Below the pieces are notes generated by a model that was not told the DNA's origin, did no database searches, and saw only the letters and a list, made by a program, of their open reading frames with translations. From Corynebacterium gottingense (GTDB taxonomy: Bacteria > Actinomycetota > Actinomycetes > Mycobacteriales > Mycobacteriaceae), in assembly GCF_003693265.1 (NCBI RefSeq), contig NZ_RDRE01000001.1:264966-328965 (forward strand): 64,000 nucleotides of DNA. The letters run 5' to 3'. Position 1 is the stretch's first letter, and the number at the start of each line of letters is the position of its first letter. Shown piece by piece: positions 27,698 through 37,607 of the stretch. Made by a program: the position numbers and the translations under genes.

Positions 27698-30600
27698 GTG
27701 GAACAACTCCCACTTAATGACCTCCCCGCCTTCAAGAAGATCCTCGTTGCCAACCGCGGCGAGATCGCGGTGCGCGCGTTCCGCGCAGCGTTTGAGACCG
27801 GTGCGAAAACCGTGGCGGTCTACCCGCGGGAGGACCGCAACTCCTTCCACCGCCCCTTTGCAAACGAGGCCGTGCAGATCGGCACCGAGGGCCAGCCCGT
27901 CAAGGCTTACCTGGACATTGACGAGATCATCCGCGCCGCCAAGGAAACCGGCGCGGACGCGATCTACCCGGGCTACGGCTTCCTCTCCGAGCGCGCCGAC
28001 CTGGCCCGCGCCTGCGACGCCAACGGCATTAAGTTCATCGGCCCCTCCGCGGACACCCTGGACCTGACCGGCGACAAGTCCGCCGCCGTCCAGGCTGCCG
28101 AGCGCGCCGGGCTGCCCACGCTGAAGGACTCAGAGCCGTCCTCGGACGTCGCACAGCTTGCCGAGTACGCGAAGGAATTCCAGTTCCCCGTCTTCATCAA
28201 GGCCGTCGCGGGCGGCGGCGGGCGCGGCATGCGCTTCGTGGAAAAGCCGGAAGACCTGGAGGCGCTCGCCGCCGAGGCGTCGCGCGAGGCGGAGGCCGCC
28301 TTCGGCGACCCGAACGTCTACGTCGAGCGCGCCGTGATCAACCCACAGCACATCGAGGTCCAGGTCATGGCGGACTCCTACGGCAACGTGGTCCACCTCT
28401 ACGAGCGCGACTGCTCCCTGCAGCGCCGCCACCAGAAGGTCGTAGAAATCGCGCCTGCGCAGCACATCACCGAGGAGCAGCGCCAGCGCATCTGCGAGGA
28501 CGCGGTGAGGTTCTGCAAGGAGATCAACTACGAGGGCGCCGGCACGGTCGAGTTCCTCGTGGACGAAAAGGGCAACCACGTCTTCATCGAGATGAACCCG
28601 CGCGTGCAGGTCGAGCACACCGTGACCGAGGAGGTCACGGGCGTGGACATTGTGAAGAACCAGATGTACATCGCCGCCGGCGCCAAGCTGGAGGACGTCC
28701 ACCTGGAGCAGGACCTCATCGAGGTCAACGGCGCCGCCCTGCAGTGCCGCATCACCACCGAGGACCCGAACAACGGCTTCCGCCCCGACTCCGGCACCGT
28801 CACCGGCTACCGCTCGCCGGGCGGCGCGGGCGTGCGTCTCGACGGCTCCGTGTCCGTCGGTACCGAGATCACCCCGAACTTCGACTCCCTGCTGGTCAAG
28901 ATGACCTGCCGCGGCCGCAATTTCCAGGTCGCCGTGGACCGCGCCCTGCGCGCGCTCAACGAGTTCACCGTCAACGGCGTCTCCACCAACATCGGCTTCC
29001 TGCGCGTGCTGCTCTCCCAGGACGACTTCCAGCACGAGCGCATCAACACCGGCTACATCGCCGCGCACCCGTTCCTGCTCGAGGCCCCGCCGGCAGCAGA
29101 CGACGCCGGCCGCATCCTCGACTACCTGGCCAACGTCACGGTGAACAAGCCGAACGGTCCGCGACCGACCACGATCCGGCCGTCGAAAAAGCTGCCCACC
29201 ACCGAGTACTCCGACACGCCGCGCGGCTCCCGCGACGAGCTGCTCGAGCTCGGCCCGAAGAAGTGGGCAGAGAAGCTGCGCAACCAGACCGCGCTCGGCG
29301 TCACTGAGACGACGTTCCGCGACGCGCACCAGTCCTTGCTGGCCACCCGCATCCGCACGAACACGCTCGTCGCGGCCGCGAAGCACGTCGGCCACCTCAC
29401 CCCGGAGCTGACCTCCGTGGAGGCTTGGGGCGGCGCGACCTACGACGTGGGCATGCGCTTCCTGCACGAATCCCCGTGGATGCGCCTGGACGAGCTGCGT
29501 GAGGCGATGCCGAACGTGAACATCCAGATGCTGCTGCGCGGCCGCAACACCGTCGGCTACACGCCGTACCCGGACTCGGTGACCAAGGCGTTCGTGCAGG
29601 AGGCGGCCACCTCCGGCATCGACATCTTCCGCATCTTCGACGCGCTCAACGACGTCTCCCAGATGCGCCCGGCGATCGAGGCGGTCCTGGAGACCAACAC
29701 CACCGTCGCCGAGGTCGCCATGGCGTACTCGGGCAACCTCATGGACCCGAACGAGGACCTCTACACGCTGGACTACTACCTGCGCCTCGCGGAGCAGATT
29801 GTCGACGCCGGCGCCCACGTCCTGGCCATCAAGGACATGGCGGGCCTCATGCGCCCGGCCGCCGCCGCGAAGCTGGTCTCCGCGCTGCGCGAGCGCTTCG
29901 ACCTGCCGGTCCACGTGCACACCCACGACACCGCGGGCGGCCAGCTGGCCACCTACCTCGCAGCCGCCAACGCCGGTGCCGACGTCGTTGACGTGGCGTC
30001 CGCGCCGTTGGCCGGCACCACCTCGCAGCCGTCGATGTCCGCGCTCGTCGCCGCGTTTGCCAACACGGAGCGCGACACCGGCATCTCCCTGCAGGCCGTC
30101 TCCGACATGGAGCCGTACTGGGAGGCCGTGCGTCAGGTCTACGCCCCGTTCGAGTCCGGCATCCCCGGCCCGACCGGCCGCGTGTACAAGCACGAGATCC
30201 CGGGAGGCCAGCTGTCCAACCTGCGCACGCAGGCGAACGCGCTGGGCCTGGGCGACCGCTTCGAACTGATCGAGGACTACTACGCCGCGGTTAACGAGAT
30301 CCTCGGCCGCCCGACCAAGGTCACCCCGTCCTCCAAGGTCGTCGGCGACCTGGCGCTGCACCTCGTGGGCGCCGGCGTGGACCCGAAGGACTTCGCGGAG
30401 AACCCGCGCAAGTACGACATTCCGGAGTCCGTCATCGGCTTCCTGCAGGGCGAGCTCGGCACGCCCCCGGGCGGCTGGCCGCTGCTTCGCGACGCCGCCC
30501 TGGCCGACCGCAGCCCCGTCGACCACACCGTCGAAGTCCCGGCTGAGCTCGAGGGCGACCTGGCGACCGACGACCACGATGCCCGCCGAGCTGCCCTGGA

Positions 30601-31126
30601 CAAACTGCTGTTCCCGAAGCAGTACGCCGAGTTCCAGGAGCACCGCCGCACCTACGGCGTGACCGACCAGCTGTCGGACCGCACCTTCTTCTACGGCCTC
30701 GTCGAGGGCGAGGAGACCATGATCTGGTACGGCGAGATCGACGAGCAGCGCCCGCCGCTGTCCGTGCGCCTGGACGCCGTCGGCGAGCCGGACGAGAAGG
30801 GTATGCGCCAGGTCATCCTCACCGTCAACGGCCAGGTCCGCCCGATGCTGGTGCGCGACGAGCACGCCGAGTCGACGGTCGCGGAGGCCGAGAAGGCGGA
30901 CGCCTCGAACCCGGGCCACGTCGCCGCGCCGTTCGCGGGCGTGGTCAACATCACCGCCAAGGTCGGCGACGAGGTCAAGGCCGGCGACCAGGTCGCCACC
31001 ATCGAGGCCATGAAGATGGAGGCCGGCATCTCCGCCACCCAGGACGGCACGATCGAGCGTCTCGCGTTCTCGCAGCCGACCAAGGTTGAGGGCGGCGACC
31101 TGGTGGTTGTCATCTCCGAAAAGTAA
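27698..31126 (+). CDS. pyc: Pyruvate carboxylase
   Basis: Biotin-dependent, ATP-driven carboxylation of pyruvate to oxaloacetate by a homotetramer. The 1142-residue chain holds a biotin carboxylase domain (about 10-460; FVKAVAGGGGRGMRFV-like ATP grasp, NPRVQVEHTVTEE), a carboxyltransferase domain (about 540-810; TTFRDAHQSLLATR, metal ligands in HVHTHDTAG), an allosteric/PC-tetramerisation part and a biotin carrier domain (EAMKMEAG, biotinyl Lys1106). The GTG at 27698 is preferred to the ATG at 27656 because GAAAGGAC lies about 10 bases upstream and the N-terminus then resembles the C. glutamicum protein. A long minus-strand frame here is a shadow. Confidence 0.97.
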   Translation: MEQLPLNDLPAFKKILVANRGEIAVRAFRAAFETGAKTVAVYPREDRNSFHRPFANEAVQIGTEGQPVKAYLDIDEIIRAAKETGADAIYPGYGFLSERADLARACDANGIKFIGPSADTLDLTGDKSAAVQAAERAGLPTLKDSEPSSDVAQLAEYAKEFQFPVFIKAVAGGGGRGMRFVEKPEDLEALAAEASREAEAAFGDPNVYVERAVINPQHIEVQVMADSYGNVVHLYERDCSLQRRHQKVVEIAPAQHITEEQRQRICEDAVRFCKEINYEGAGTVEFLVDEKGNHVFIEMNPRVQVEHTVTEEVTGVDIVKNQMYIAAGAKLEDVHLEQDLIEVNGAALQCRITTEDPNNGFRPDSGTVTGYRSPGGAGVRLDGSVSVGTEITPNFDSLLVKMTCRGRNFQVAVDRALRALNEFTVNGVSTNIGFLRVLLSQDDFQHERINTGYIAAHPFLLEAPPAADDAGRILDYLANVTVNKPNGPRPTTIRPSKKLPTTEYSDTPRGSRDELLELGPKKWAEKLRNQTALGVTETTFRDAHQSLLATRIRTNTLVAAAKHVGHLTPELTSVEAWGGATYDVGMRFLHESPWMRLDELREAMPNVNIQMLLRGRNTVGYTPYPDSVTKAFVQEAATSGIDIFRIFDALNDVSQMRPAIEAVLETNTTVAEVAMAYSGNLMDPNEDLYTLDYYLRLAEQIVDAGAHVLAIKDMAGLMRPAAAAKLVSALRERFDLPVHVHTHDTAGGQLATYLAAANAGADVVDVASAPLAGTTSQPSMSALVAAFANTERDTGISLQAVSDMEPYWEAVRQVYAPFESGIPGPTGRVYKHEIPGGQLSNLRTQANALGLGDRFELIEDYYAAVNEILGRPTKVTPSSKVVGDLALHLVGAGVDPKDFAENPRKYDIPESVIGFLQGELGTPPGGWPLLRDAALADRSPVDHTVEVPAELEGDLATDDHDARRAALDKLLFPKQYAEFQEHRRTYGVTDQLSDRTFFYGLVEGEETMIWYGEIDEQRPPLSVRLDAVGEPDEKGMRQVILTVNGQVRPMLVRDEHAESTVAEAEKADASNPGHVAAPFAGVVNITAKVGDEVKAGDQVATIEAMKMEAGISATQDGTIERLAFSQPTKVEGGDLVVVISEK

Positions 31127-31127
31127 G

Positions 31128-31163
31128 TTTTGCCCACCTGAGCAGTTGGGTACAATTGCCCGG
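31128..31163 (+). promoter_or_regulatory. Promoter of first secreted protease, leaderless type
   Basis: A TTTTGC-like -35 at 31128-31133 and TACAAT at 31151-31156 are separated by 17 bases, then 7 bases lead to the GTG at 31164. The promoter begins immediately after the pyc stop codon. Confidence 0.65.
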
Positions 31164-31961
31164 GTGAGAATGCTTCCCGTGCCGATGGGCCGCAGCGTCG
31201 CGACAGCGGCTGCGGCCCTTTTCCTGGCTGCGCCCGCGGCGGGGGCGGTGACGGTGGGGCAGGGGGACGCTGTCGTCGTGAGTGGCTCCGAGTGCACCGT
31301 CGGCTTCAACGGCGAGCGCGAAAGCTTCACCGCCGCGCACTGCGGCACCAGCGGCAACAGGGTGCGCAAAGTGCTTGACGACGGCACGTGGTCCCCCGCA
31401 ATCGGCACCCTCGACACCTCGCCGCGCAGCGAGGAGACGACCAACGACTGGGCCCGCATCCGGTGGGACGCGGGCGTCGAGCTCGGGCCGAACGAGTACA
31501 CCGGCGACGCGCAGGTCCCGCTGGACGACATTCGGCGCGGCGAAACCGTCTGCTACTACGGCTGGGCCACCGGCGCCGCGACCTGCGGCACCTACTACGC
31601 GCGGGTGGGCAACTCGTTCCTCGTGGACGTCGAGCCCGGCGCCCCGGGCGACTCCGGCGGGCCGATGTGGATCCCGGGTCGCGGCTTCGTCGGCGTGCAC
31701 TCGGCGTCGCTCGACGGGCGCGACAACCTGACGGGGCGCACGAAAACGTTCACGCTCGGCGCGACGACGGCCGACGGCGGGCCGATCCGTGACGCGATCA
31801 TCGACGCGTTCGTCAGCTACTTCAGCGACGACGCGCAGGCGGGCGCGCCGAAACCGCCGCCGCCCGAGCCGGCGGGCAGCAGTGATTCCTGGTTGCGCGC
31901 GGTGTTCAGCGGCGCGTTGCAGCTGCTCCTCGCCGTCCTATCCCTGATCTTCAACGGCTAG
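31164..31961 (+). CDS. Secreted trypsin-like serine protease, membrane-anchored
   Basis: A 265-residue S1-family protease. It has a Sec signal peptide (about 1-28), catalytic His59 in TAAHC, Asp95 in NDWARIRWD and Ser164 in PGDSGGP. Cys pairs (44/60, and CYYG/CGTYY) could form disulfides outside the membrane. A Pro-rich spacer and a C-terminal hydrophobic helix (LLLAVLSLIFNG) suggest anchoring. The GTG at 31164 is chosen because TACAAT stands 7 bases before it; ATG 31170 is an alternative. It is paralogous to the protease at 33647. Target proteins are unknown. Confidence 0.85.
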   Translation: MRMLPVPMGRSVATAAAALFLAAPAAGAVTVGQGDAVVVSGSECTVGFNGERESFTAAHCGTSGNRVRKVLDDGTWSPAIGTLDTSPRSEETTNDWARIRWDAGVELGPNEYTGDAQVPLDDIRRGETVCYYGWATGAATCGTYYARVGNSFLVDVEPGAPGDSGGPMWIPGRGFVGVHSASLDGRDNLTGRTKTFTLGATTADGGPIRDAIIDAFVSYFSDDAQAGAPKPPPPEPAGSSDSWLRAVFSGALQLLLAVLSLIFNG

Positions 31962-33058
31962 TCGGGTGGTCGGCCTTGGGCGGGGCCGCCGACGGGGGCG
32001 CGGTGCGGGGTGTAGCTCCGGCCGGTGAACCTGGGCGAACTGTCGTTCGGCCCGACCCAGGCGATGCGGCCGTCGATGCGGGTCATGCGGCCGCGGCCCG
32101 GCTGGCCGTTGACGGCGTTGTGGTGCGGGCAGAGCCAGCACATGTTCGCCGGGGTGGTCTCGCCGCCCTGGATGTATTCGGTGAGGTGGTGGGCCTGGCA
32201 CCCGCTAATTGGCGTGTTGCAGTCGGGCCAGCAGCAGGTCGGGGAGTCCGCCTCGAGCGCGAGCCGCTGCACTGGCGAGGCCAGGCGCATGCGGTGCGTG
32301 TTAATGGGGCCGAGGTGCCCGGAGGCGAGGGTGATGTAGCCGTCGGGGAGGATGTGCCGGTCGAGCACCTGGCTGGTGGTCATGCGGATCCCGGTGTTGG
32401 TCACCACGACCGGCTCGGTGTCCGGCTGGTCGTCGGTGCCGGCGAGGATGTGGTCGATCTGGTCGTCGGTGACAATCAGGTGGACGGCCGCTGGGGCCTG
32501 GGACAGCGAGCGGTTGTTCACCAGCCAATCGATCGCGTCGATCGTCGCGCCGTGCTCGTCGCGCGTCTCCAGGGTGGTGATGACGTCCTGCATCGCGTTG
32601 GATGACGCCGTGAACGTCACGCTGATCTTGTCGTGCGCCGTGCTGCGCCGGATGGTGGCGCCGTCCTTGGGAACGCGGGGCGCGAGAAACTTCTTGCGCA
32701 GCGTGGCGGCGCGCTTGGTCAGCGTCGCGGTGTCCCCGCGGGTGGCGCAGAGCTGCTCGGTGTAGTCCCAGCGGTCGGTGGGGTCCGCGATGGCGCGGCC
32801 CGTGCGCACGATCATGTCGAGCGTTTCGACGCAGTGGCTGTTGCGCCGCGCGGCGTCGCGGGCGCGCTGCTGATAGCGGGAGTGCGTGGTGGGCGCGAAA
32901 AATTTCGACGCCAGCTGGCACAGCGTCTCGGCGTAGTCGTCGGCCGCGCCGAGGCCGGTCAGCGCTTCGGCGGAGTAGCCGGCGTCGTAGACGTGCTCGA
33001 GCGCCGCGATACCCCCGGATTTGAAGGCGAAAAAGGCCTTCAGTTGTGCTTCCCCCAT
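31958..33058 (-). CDS. HNH endonuclease-domain protein (DUF222-type architecture)
   Basis: A 366-residue protein. Residues 1-250 form the helical region typical of actinobacterial DUF222-HNH proteins. The C-terminal domain is an HNH nuclease with CCWPDCNTPISGCQAHHL and MCWLCPHHNAVN, giving four candidate zinc cysteines and the paired histidines. Proteins of this kind are abundant and repetitive in actinobacteria; their role is not established. The ATG at 33058 is chosen over the upstream ATG because TAGCGT lies 7 bases before it. Its stop overlaps the protease gene's end by 4 bases, convergent. Confidence 0.82.
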   Translation of the reverse strand: MGEAQLKAFFAFKSGGIAALEHVYDAGYSAEALTGLGAADDYAETLCQLASKFFAPTTHSRYQQRARDAARRNSHCVETLDMIVRTGRAIADPTDRWDYTEQLCATRGDTATLTKRAATLRKKFLAPRVPKDGATIRRSTAHDKISVTFTASSNAMQDVITTLETRDEHGATIDAIDWLVNNRSLSQAPAAVHLIVTDDQIDHILAGTDDQPDTEPVVVTNTGIRMTTSQVLDRHILPDGYITLASGHLGPINTHRMRLASPVQRLALEADSPTCCWPDCNTPISGCQAHHLTEYIQGGETTPANMCWLCPHHNAVNGQPGRGRMTRIDGRIAWVGPNDSSPRFTGRSYTPHRAPVGGPAQGRPPD

Positions 33059-33071
33059 GCGCACGACGCTA
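33059..33071 (-). promoter_or_regulatory. Promoter -10 of the HNH gene, leaderless type
   Basis: On the minus strand TAGCGT (33071-33066) precedes the ATG at 33058 by 7 bases. Confidence 0.5.
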
Positions 33072-33102
33072 ACCCAGGCGCACGGACCCCGCAACCGGAA
33101 CT

Positions 33103-33591
33103 CTAGAGGTCGAGGGCCATGACGTTGTCGAGGCCCTTGACGTCGTCGAAGCCGAACTGCTCGTAGCGGTGGCGCGCCCGCGGGTTGTCCGGGTCGACCC
33201 AGAGGGCGAGGCGCTCGGCGCCCTGCTCGTGCCCCAGCTGCACGGCCTGCTCGAGGAGGAGCGCGCCGAGGCGCTGCCCGGCGAAGCGGCCCTCGATCGC
33301 GATGGCCAGCTCGGGGATGTCGGGGCCGAGGTTGGCGTGGCCCTTGGACGGGTCGTCCCAGTAGCGGAACCAGAGGCCGCCGGCGGGAGTGTGGAACTCG
33401 TCGGTGGCGATGATGCCGCCGTCGGAATCCGGGTCCCAGCCGTAGACGTAGTCGTCGACGCCGGAGACGATGCTGTCGCGGTGCTGCTCGTGCATCGGCG
33501 CGTCCTCGTCGCCGAACACCTCGGTGAGGTAGTTCAGTCGCTGGAGGTAGGTGCGATCGGCTTCGACGGCGCGTCGGAATTCAAATGTCAT
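33103..33591 (-). CDS. GNAT-family N-acetyltransferase
   Basis: A 162-residue acetyltransferase. The acetyl-CoA loop is represented by the IEGRFAGQRLGALLLEQAVQLG segment (pattern R.xG.G/A), followed by LALWVDPDNPRARHRYEQFGFDDV, the usual C-terminal strand-helix. The substrate is unknown. An open frame runs upstream to 33807, but only the ATG at 33591 gives a normal GNAT N-terminus (MTFEFRRAVEADR), and TATCGT lies 7 bases before it on the minus strand (33604-33599), predicting a leaderless message. It is divergent from the second protease, whose -10 lies about 30 bases away. Confidence 0.85.
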   Translation of the reverse strand: MTFEFRRAVEADRTYLQRLNYLTEVFGDEDAPMHEQHRDSIVSGVDDYVYGWDPDSDGGIIATDEFHTPAGGLWFRYWDDPSKGHANLGPDIPELAIAIEGRFAGQRLGALLLEQAVQLGHEQGAERLALWVDPDNPRARHRYEQFGFDDVKGLDNVMALDL

Positions 33592-33604
33592 GCGCCCCAC
33601 GATA
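33592..33604 (-). promoter_or_regulatory. Promoter -10 of the GNAT gene, leaderless type
   Basis: TATCGT on the minus strand, exactly 7 bases before the ATG at 33591. It shares a compact divergent promoter region with the protease at 33647. Confidence 0.55.
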
Positions 33605-33633
33605 GCAACTCGGAGCAGGAACGCTGCTGGTTG

Positions 33634-33646
33634 TAGGATCTGCCGT
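33634..33646 (+). promoter_or_regulatory. Promoter -10 of second secreted protease, leaderless type
   Basis: TAGGAT at 33634-33639 followed by 7 bases and the ATG at 33647. This is the same geometry as the paralogue at 31164. Confidence 0.6.
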
Positions 33647-34540
33647 ATGCGTAACCGAGTCGCCGCCGCCCTCACCGCCACGATCGCCGCCACCGCCGCC
33701 GTGGCCCCGCCCGCGCACGCGGCGACCGCGGTGGCGCAGGGCGCGCAGATCGTCGTCGCCGACAGTTCCAGCTGCGCCGTCGCGTTCAACGACCACGCCG
33801 AGCACATCAGCTACACTTCCGCGCACTGCGGCCTTTCGGGGGACAGGGTGAGGGTCAAGCTTGTCGACGGCACGCTCACCCCAGAAATCGGCACCCTGTA
33901 CCCCTCCTCGCGCTGGGGCGACAGCGTCACGGGCAACGACTGGGCGGCGATCCGCTGGGACGACGGGGTGCGCCTTGCGGGGAATGGGAGGAGTGGGGAC
34001 GAGGTGGCGTCGATAAGCGACATGCGTCCGGGGCAGCAAGTGTGCACCTATGGCGCGGCCTCGCGGCGCGTGATCTGCGGGAAGTACGCGGGGAGCGTGA
34101 ACAATAACGTGTACTTCGACGGCGAGACGGGGCAGCACGGCGATTCGGGCGGGCCGGTGTGGGCGCCCGGGCGCGGGTTCCTCGGCGTGTACTCGGGGGT
34201 GAGCGTGATTGAGTCGAAGAGCGAGGGGGAGCACCAGCTGTCGCGCGCGTCGGCGGCGAAGAACGGCGGGCCGGTCGAGTCGGCCGACGAGATCGCGCTG
34301 ATCTCGAAGTACTACAGCGTGCAGCAGCCGACGGTGCACAAAGCGGAGCTGCCCGACGACGCGCTCAGCGGCGCCGCCGCGGGCTCCGCCAAGCGCATCG
34401 AGGGCAGCACCAGTTTGGAAGAGGGCACGCTGCCGGTGATCGCGATCATTGTCGTCGGCGTGCTCGCGGCATCCGCCCCGGTCATCGGGCAGATCTTGCA
34501 GACCGTGGTGGAATGGAAGGGCGAAGGGATCCTCGGGTAG
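33647..34540 (+). CDS. Secreted trypsin-like serine protease, membrane-anchored paralogue
   Basis: A 297-residue S1-family protease with a signal peptide (about 1-26), catalytic His60 in TSAHC, Asp in GNDWAAIRWD and Ser in GQHGDSGGP. A hydrophobic segment near 265-285 (LPVIAIIVVGVLAASAPVIG) probably anchors it. It shares layout and many residues with the protease at 31164, including the VAQG/VGQG segment after the signal peptide and the PEIGTL/PAIGTL segment. The pair therefore looks like a duplication, with the HNH and GNAT genes between. It converges on accBC with 4 bases between stops. Confidence 0.85.
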   Translation: MRNRVAAALTATIAATAAVAPPAHAATAVAQGAQIVVADSSSCAVAFNDHAEHISYTSAHCGLSGDRVRVKLVDGTLTPEIGTLYPSSRWGDSVTGNDWAAIRWDDGVRLAGNGRSGDEVASISDMRPGQQVCTYGAASRRVICGKYAGSVNNNVYFDGETGQHGDSGGPVWAPGRGFLGVYSGVSVIESKSEGEHQLSRASAAKNGGPVESADEIALISKYYSVQQPTVHKAELPDDALSGAAAGSAKRIEGSTSLEEGTLPVIAIIVVGVLAASAPVIGQILQTVVEWKGEGILG

Positions 34541-34544
34541 GCCG

Positions 34545-36323
34545 CTACTTCAGCTCCATCAGCACGGCGGCCTTGTTCACCTGGGCGCCTTCCTCGGCGG
34601 CGAGGCCGGTGACGGTGCCGGCCTTGTGGGCCTTGACCGGGTTCTCCATCTTCATGGCCTCGAGGACCAGGAGGACGTCGCCCTCCTCCACCTCGTCGCC
34701 CTCGGTGACGTTGAGCTTGATCACGGTGCCCTGCATCGGGGAGGCCACGGCGTCGCCGGAGACGGTCGCCTTGGACCCGCCGGAGCGGCGCTTCTTCGGC
34801 TTCTTGCGCTGGGCGCCGCCGAAGACGAGGGAGGCGGGGAGCGCGACTTCGATGCGGCGGCCGTTGACCTCGACGGCGAACGTGCGCGTCTCGGCGCTCT
34901 CGGCGTCGTCTGTGTTGTCGGTGTTGTCGTCGCTAGTGAGCTCGTTGACCCACTCCTCCTCGATCCAGCGCGTGTACACGTCGAAGGAGTCCTCGGTGCC
35001 CACGAACGCGGGGTCGTTCACAATCGCTTTGTGGAAGGGGATGACGGTGGGGAAGCCGGTGACCACATACTCGTCGAGGGCGCGGCGGGCGCGCTGCAGC
35101 GCCTCGGTGCGGTCCTCGCCGTAGACGATGAGCTTGGCCAGCATGGAGTCGAACTGCCCGCCGATGACGGAGCCCGCGCGCACGCCGGAGTCGACGCGCA
35201 CGCCCGGGCCGGCCGGCTCGACGTACTCGGTGACCGTGCCCGGGGCGGGCATGAAGTTGGCCGTGGCGTCCTCGCCGTTGATGCGGAACTCGAAAGCGTG
35301 GCCGCGCGGGGTCGGGTCCTCGGTGAAGCGCAGCTGCTCGCCACGCGCGATGCGGAACTGCTCGCGCACCAGGTCCACGCCGGTGGTGGCCTCCGTGACG
35401 GGGTGCTCCACCTGCAGGCGCGTGTTGACCTCCAGGAACGAGATCAGCCCGTCGGAGCCGACGAGGTACTCCACGGTGCCGGCGCCGTAGTAGCCCGCCT
35501 CGCGGCAGATGGCCTTGGCCGAGGAGTGGATGCGCTCGCGCTGCTCTTCGGTGAGGAACGGCGCGGGCGCCTCCTCCACGAGCTTCTGAAAGCGGCGCTG
35601 CAGTGAGCAGTCGCGCGTGCCCATCACGACGACGTTGCCGTGCATGTCCGCCAGCACCTGGGCCTCCACGTGGCGAGCTTTGTCCAGGTAGCGCTCCACG
35701 AAGCACTCGCCGCGGCCGAACGCTGCGGTGGCCTCGCGGGTGGCGGATTCGTACAGCTCCGGGATCTCTTCGCGGGTGTAGGCGACCTTCATGCCGCGCC
35801 CGCCGCCACCGAAGGCGGCCTTGATGGCCACCGGCAGCCCGTGCTGGTCCGCGAACGCTACGACTTCGTCCGCGTCGGCGACGGGGTCCTTGGTGCCCGG
35901 TGCCATGGGGGCGTTGGCCGCCTCGGCGATGTGGCGGGCGGTGACTTTGTCACCCAGCGCAGCGATGGACTCCGGCGACGGGCCGATCCAGGTCAGCCCG
36001 GCGTCGATCACGCGGCGGGCAAAATCGGCGTTCTCGGACAGGAAGCCGTATCCGGGGTGGATGGCGTCCGCGCCGGCCTTCGCGGCGGCGTCGAGGATCT
36101 TGTCCATGTCCAGGTAGGACTCTGCGGCGGTGGCGCCGCCGAGGGAGAAGGCTTCGTCGGCAAGCGCTGCGAACGGCGCGCCCCGGTCCGGGTCGGCGTA
36201 CACGGCGACGGAGGCGATGCCCGCGTCCTTCGCGGCGCGGATCACGCGCACGGCGATTTCGCCGCGGTTGGCCACCAGGACTTTGGTGACTGGGTTCTGG
36301 CTGGTGCTCGGTTCAGTACGCAC
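34545..36323 (-). CDS. accBC: Acyl-CoA carboxylase alpha subunit (biotin carboxylase plus BCCP)
   Basis: Biotin carboxylase fused to biotin carrier protein, 592 residues, shared by acetyl- and propionyl-CoA carboxylases for fatty and mycolic acid synthesis. Residues about 10-450 are the biotin carboxylase ([30 protein letters not shown]). Residues about 525-592 are the carrier with EAMKMEN and biotinyl Lys558. The GTG at 36323 is used: the frame runs on to 36527, but this start gives the length and N-terminus of the C. glutamicum protein. Partners AccD and AccE are encoded at 43045 and 42781. BioB-BsaP and this enzyme form a biotin supply-and-use theme in the window. Confidence 0.95.
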   Translation of the reverse strand: MRTEPSTSQNPVTKVLVANRGEIAVRVIRAAKDAGIASVAVYADPDRGAPFAALADEAFSLGGATAAESYLDMDKILDAAAKAGADAIHPGYGFLSENADFARRVIDAGLTWIGPSPESIAALGDKVTARHIAEAANAPMAPGTKDPVADADEVVAFADQHGLPVAIKAAFGGGGRGMKVAYTREEIPELYESATREATAAFGRGECFVERYLDKARHVEAQVLADMHGNVVVMGTRDCSLQRRFQKLVEEAPAPFLTEEQRERIHSSAKAICREAGYYGAGTVEYLVGSDGLISFLEVNTRLQVEHPVTEATTGVDLVREQFRIARGEQLRFTEDPTPRGHAFEFRINGEDATANFMPAPGTVTEYVEPAGPGVRVDSGVRAGSVIGGQFDSMLAKLIVYGEDRTEALQRARRALDEYVVTGFPTVIPFHKAIVNDPAFVGTEDSFDVYTRWIEEEWVNELTSDDNTDNTDDAESAETRTFAVEVNGRRIEVALPASLVFGGAQRKKPKKRRSGGSKATVSGDAVASPMQGTVIKLNVTEGDEVEEGDVLLVLEAMKMENPVKAHKAGTVTGLAAEEGAQVNKAAVLMELK

Positions 36324-36438
36324 GAAAATCCCGTCTTTCTCGCAATCGATTAGTGTTGCCAAACTATATCGGTTTTCGGTGCCCAATGTTACAACCCGGA
36401 GGTCGCGGGGCGGAAGTTCCGCGCCCGAGCGCAAGATT

Positions 36439-37326
36439 CTAGGAGGCGCCGGAGCCCTGCTCCACCGGCACGCGCACCATGTTGCCCCACTCGGCCCAGG
36501 AGCCGTCGTACAGCGAGATGTTTTCAAAGCCGAGGATGTGGTTGAGCACGTACCAGGTGTGCGCGCTGCTCTCGCCGAGCTGGCAGTAGACCACGGTGCG
36601 GGCCTTCGGGTCGAAGTCCTCGTAGATCGCGGCGATGTTCGGCAGATCCTTGAACAGGGCGTTCGGGAACAGGGAGCGGCCCCACGTCACGTTGACCGCG
36701 CCCGGGATGTGGCCGTGGCGCAGCGTGCTCGGGGACTTGCCGGGGGCGCGGTTGGCGGTCGGGTCCTCGGCGGTGCCGTCGTATTGGTCGGCCGGGCGGG
36801 CGTCGATAAGCTGCGCGGGCGTCTCCGCGAGCAAATCGGCGGCGAAGGTGCGGTACGGCGCGTCGTTGCGCTCGACCACGGGGTAGTCGGAGGCCGGGAA
36901 CTCCGGCACGGCGAAGGAGGTGTCGCGCTCCTCGCCCATCCAGGCGTCGCGGCCGCCGTCGAGCAGGCGCACGTCCGGGTGGCCGAACAGCTCGAAGACC
37001 CAGGCGGTGTAGGCGGCCCACCAGTTGGACTTGTCGCCGTAGACCACGATTGTGTCGTCGCGGGTAATGCCGCGCTCGCTCATCAGCTTGGCAAATGCCT
37101 CGCCGTCAATGAAATCGCGCGTGACCGGGTCGTTGAGGTCGCGGTGCCAGTCAATGCGCACCGCGCCCGGGATGTGCCCGATGTCGTAGAGGTAAGCGTC
37201 CTCGTCGCTCTCCACGACGCGCAGCCCCGGCTTGCCCAGGCGTGCGGAGAGCCACGCGGCGGAGACGAACTTCTCGGGGTGCGCGAAGTCCTTGAATTTC
37301 GGGTTGTCGTCGAGCTCAATGCTCAT
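36439..37326 (-). CDS. thtR: Thiosulfate sulfurtransferase (rhodanese)
   Basis: A two-domain rhodanese of 295 residues transferring sulfane sulfur from thiosulfate to an acceptor such as cyanide or a thiol. The active-site loop is [12 protein letters not shown] with Cys248. The N-terminal domain has lost the Cys, as is usual. GAAGGGGA precedes the ATG at 37326. It sits directly upstream of accBC on the same strand, with 115 bases between, as in C. glutamicum by recollection. Confidence 0.92.
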   Translation of the reverse strand: MSIELDDNPKFKDFAHPEKFVSAAWLSARLGKPGLRVVESDEDAYLYDIGHIPGAVRIDWHRDLNDPVTRDFIDGEAFAKLMSERGITRDDTIVVYGDKSNWWAAYTAWVFELFGHPDVRLLDGGRDAWMGEERDTSFAVPEFPASDYPVVERNDAPYRTFAADLLAETPAQLIDARPADQYDGTAEDPTANRAPGKSPSTLRHGHIPGAVNVTWGRSLFPNALFKDLPNIAAIYEDFDPKARTVVYCQLGESSAHTWYVLNHILGFENISLYDGSWAEWGNMVRVPVEQGSGAS

Positions 37327-37607
37327 GGTGGTTCCCCTTCGGTGCATGCTTATCGACGCTTCTTCGCCTCTTATTCACCGCTCACCCTACCGCGTGCCGC
37401 GCGCCGCCGGGGCAAAACGGCGGATTGGACGCCTGTTTGAACTGGTCGCTGCGCTGCGCGCACCCATCCAGTTGTGAAGTTGCACACCTCACGCCCGCTC
37501 GCGCGGTGGAACCGCAGCGCTGGCCTTAAAATTCCGTGTGTAACACCTGCTCGGCAGCGCCTGCGACCGAGACTCTTGCCAACCAGGCCTACAAGAAAGG
37601 GCTTCCC

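Noticed and set aside
28130..31531. A 1133-residue open frame on the minus strand
   Set aside because: It runs antisense through pyc, has no family motifs, and is a by-product of GC-rich codons.
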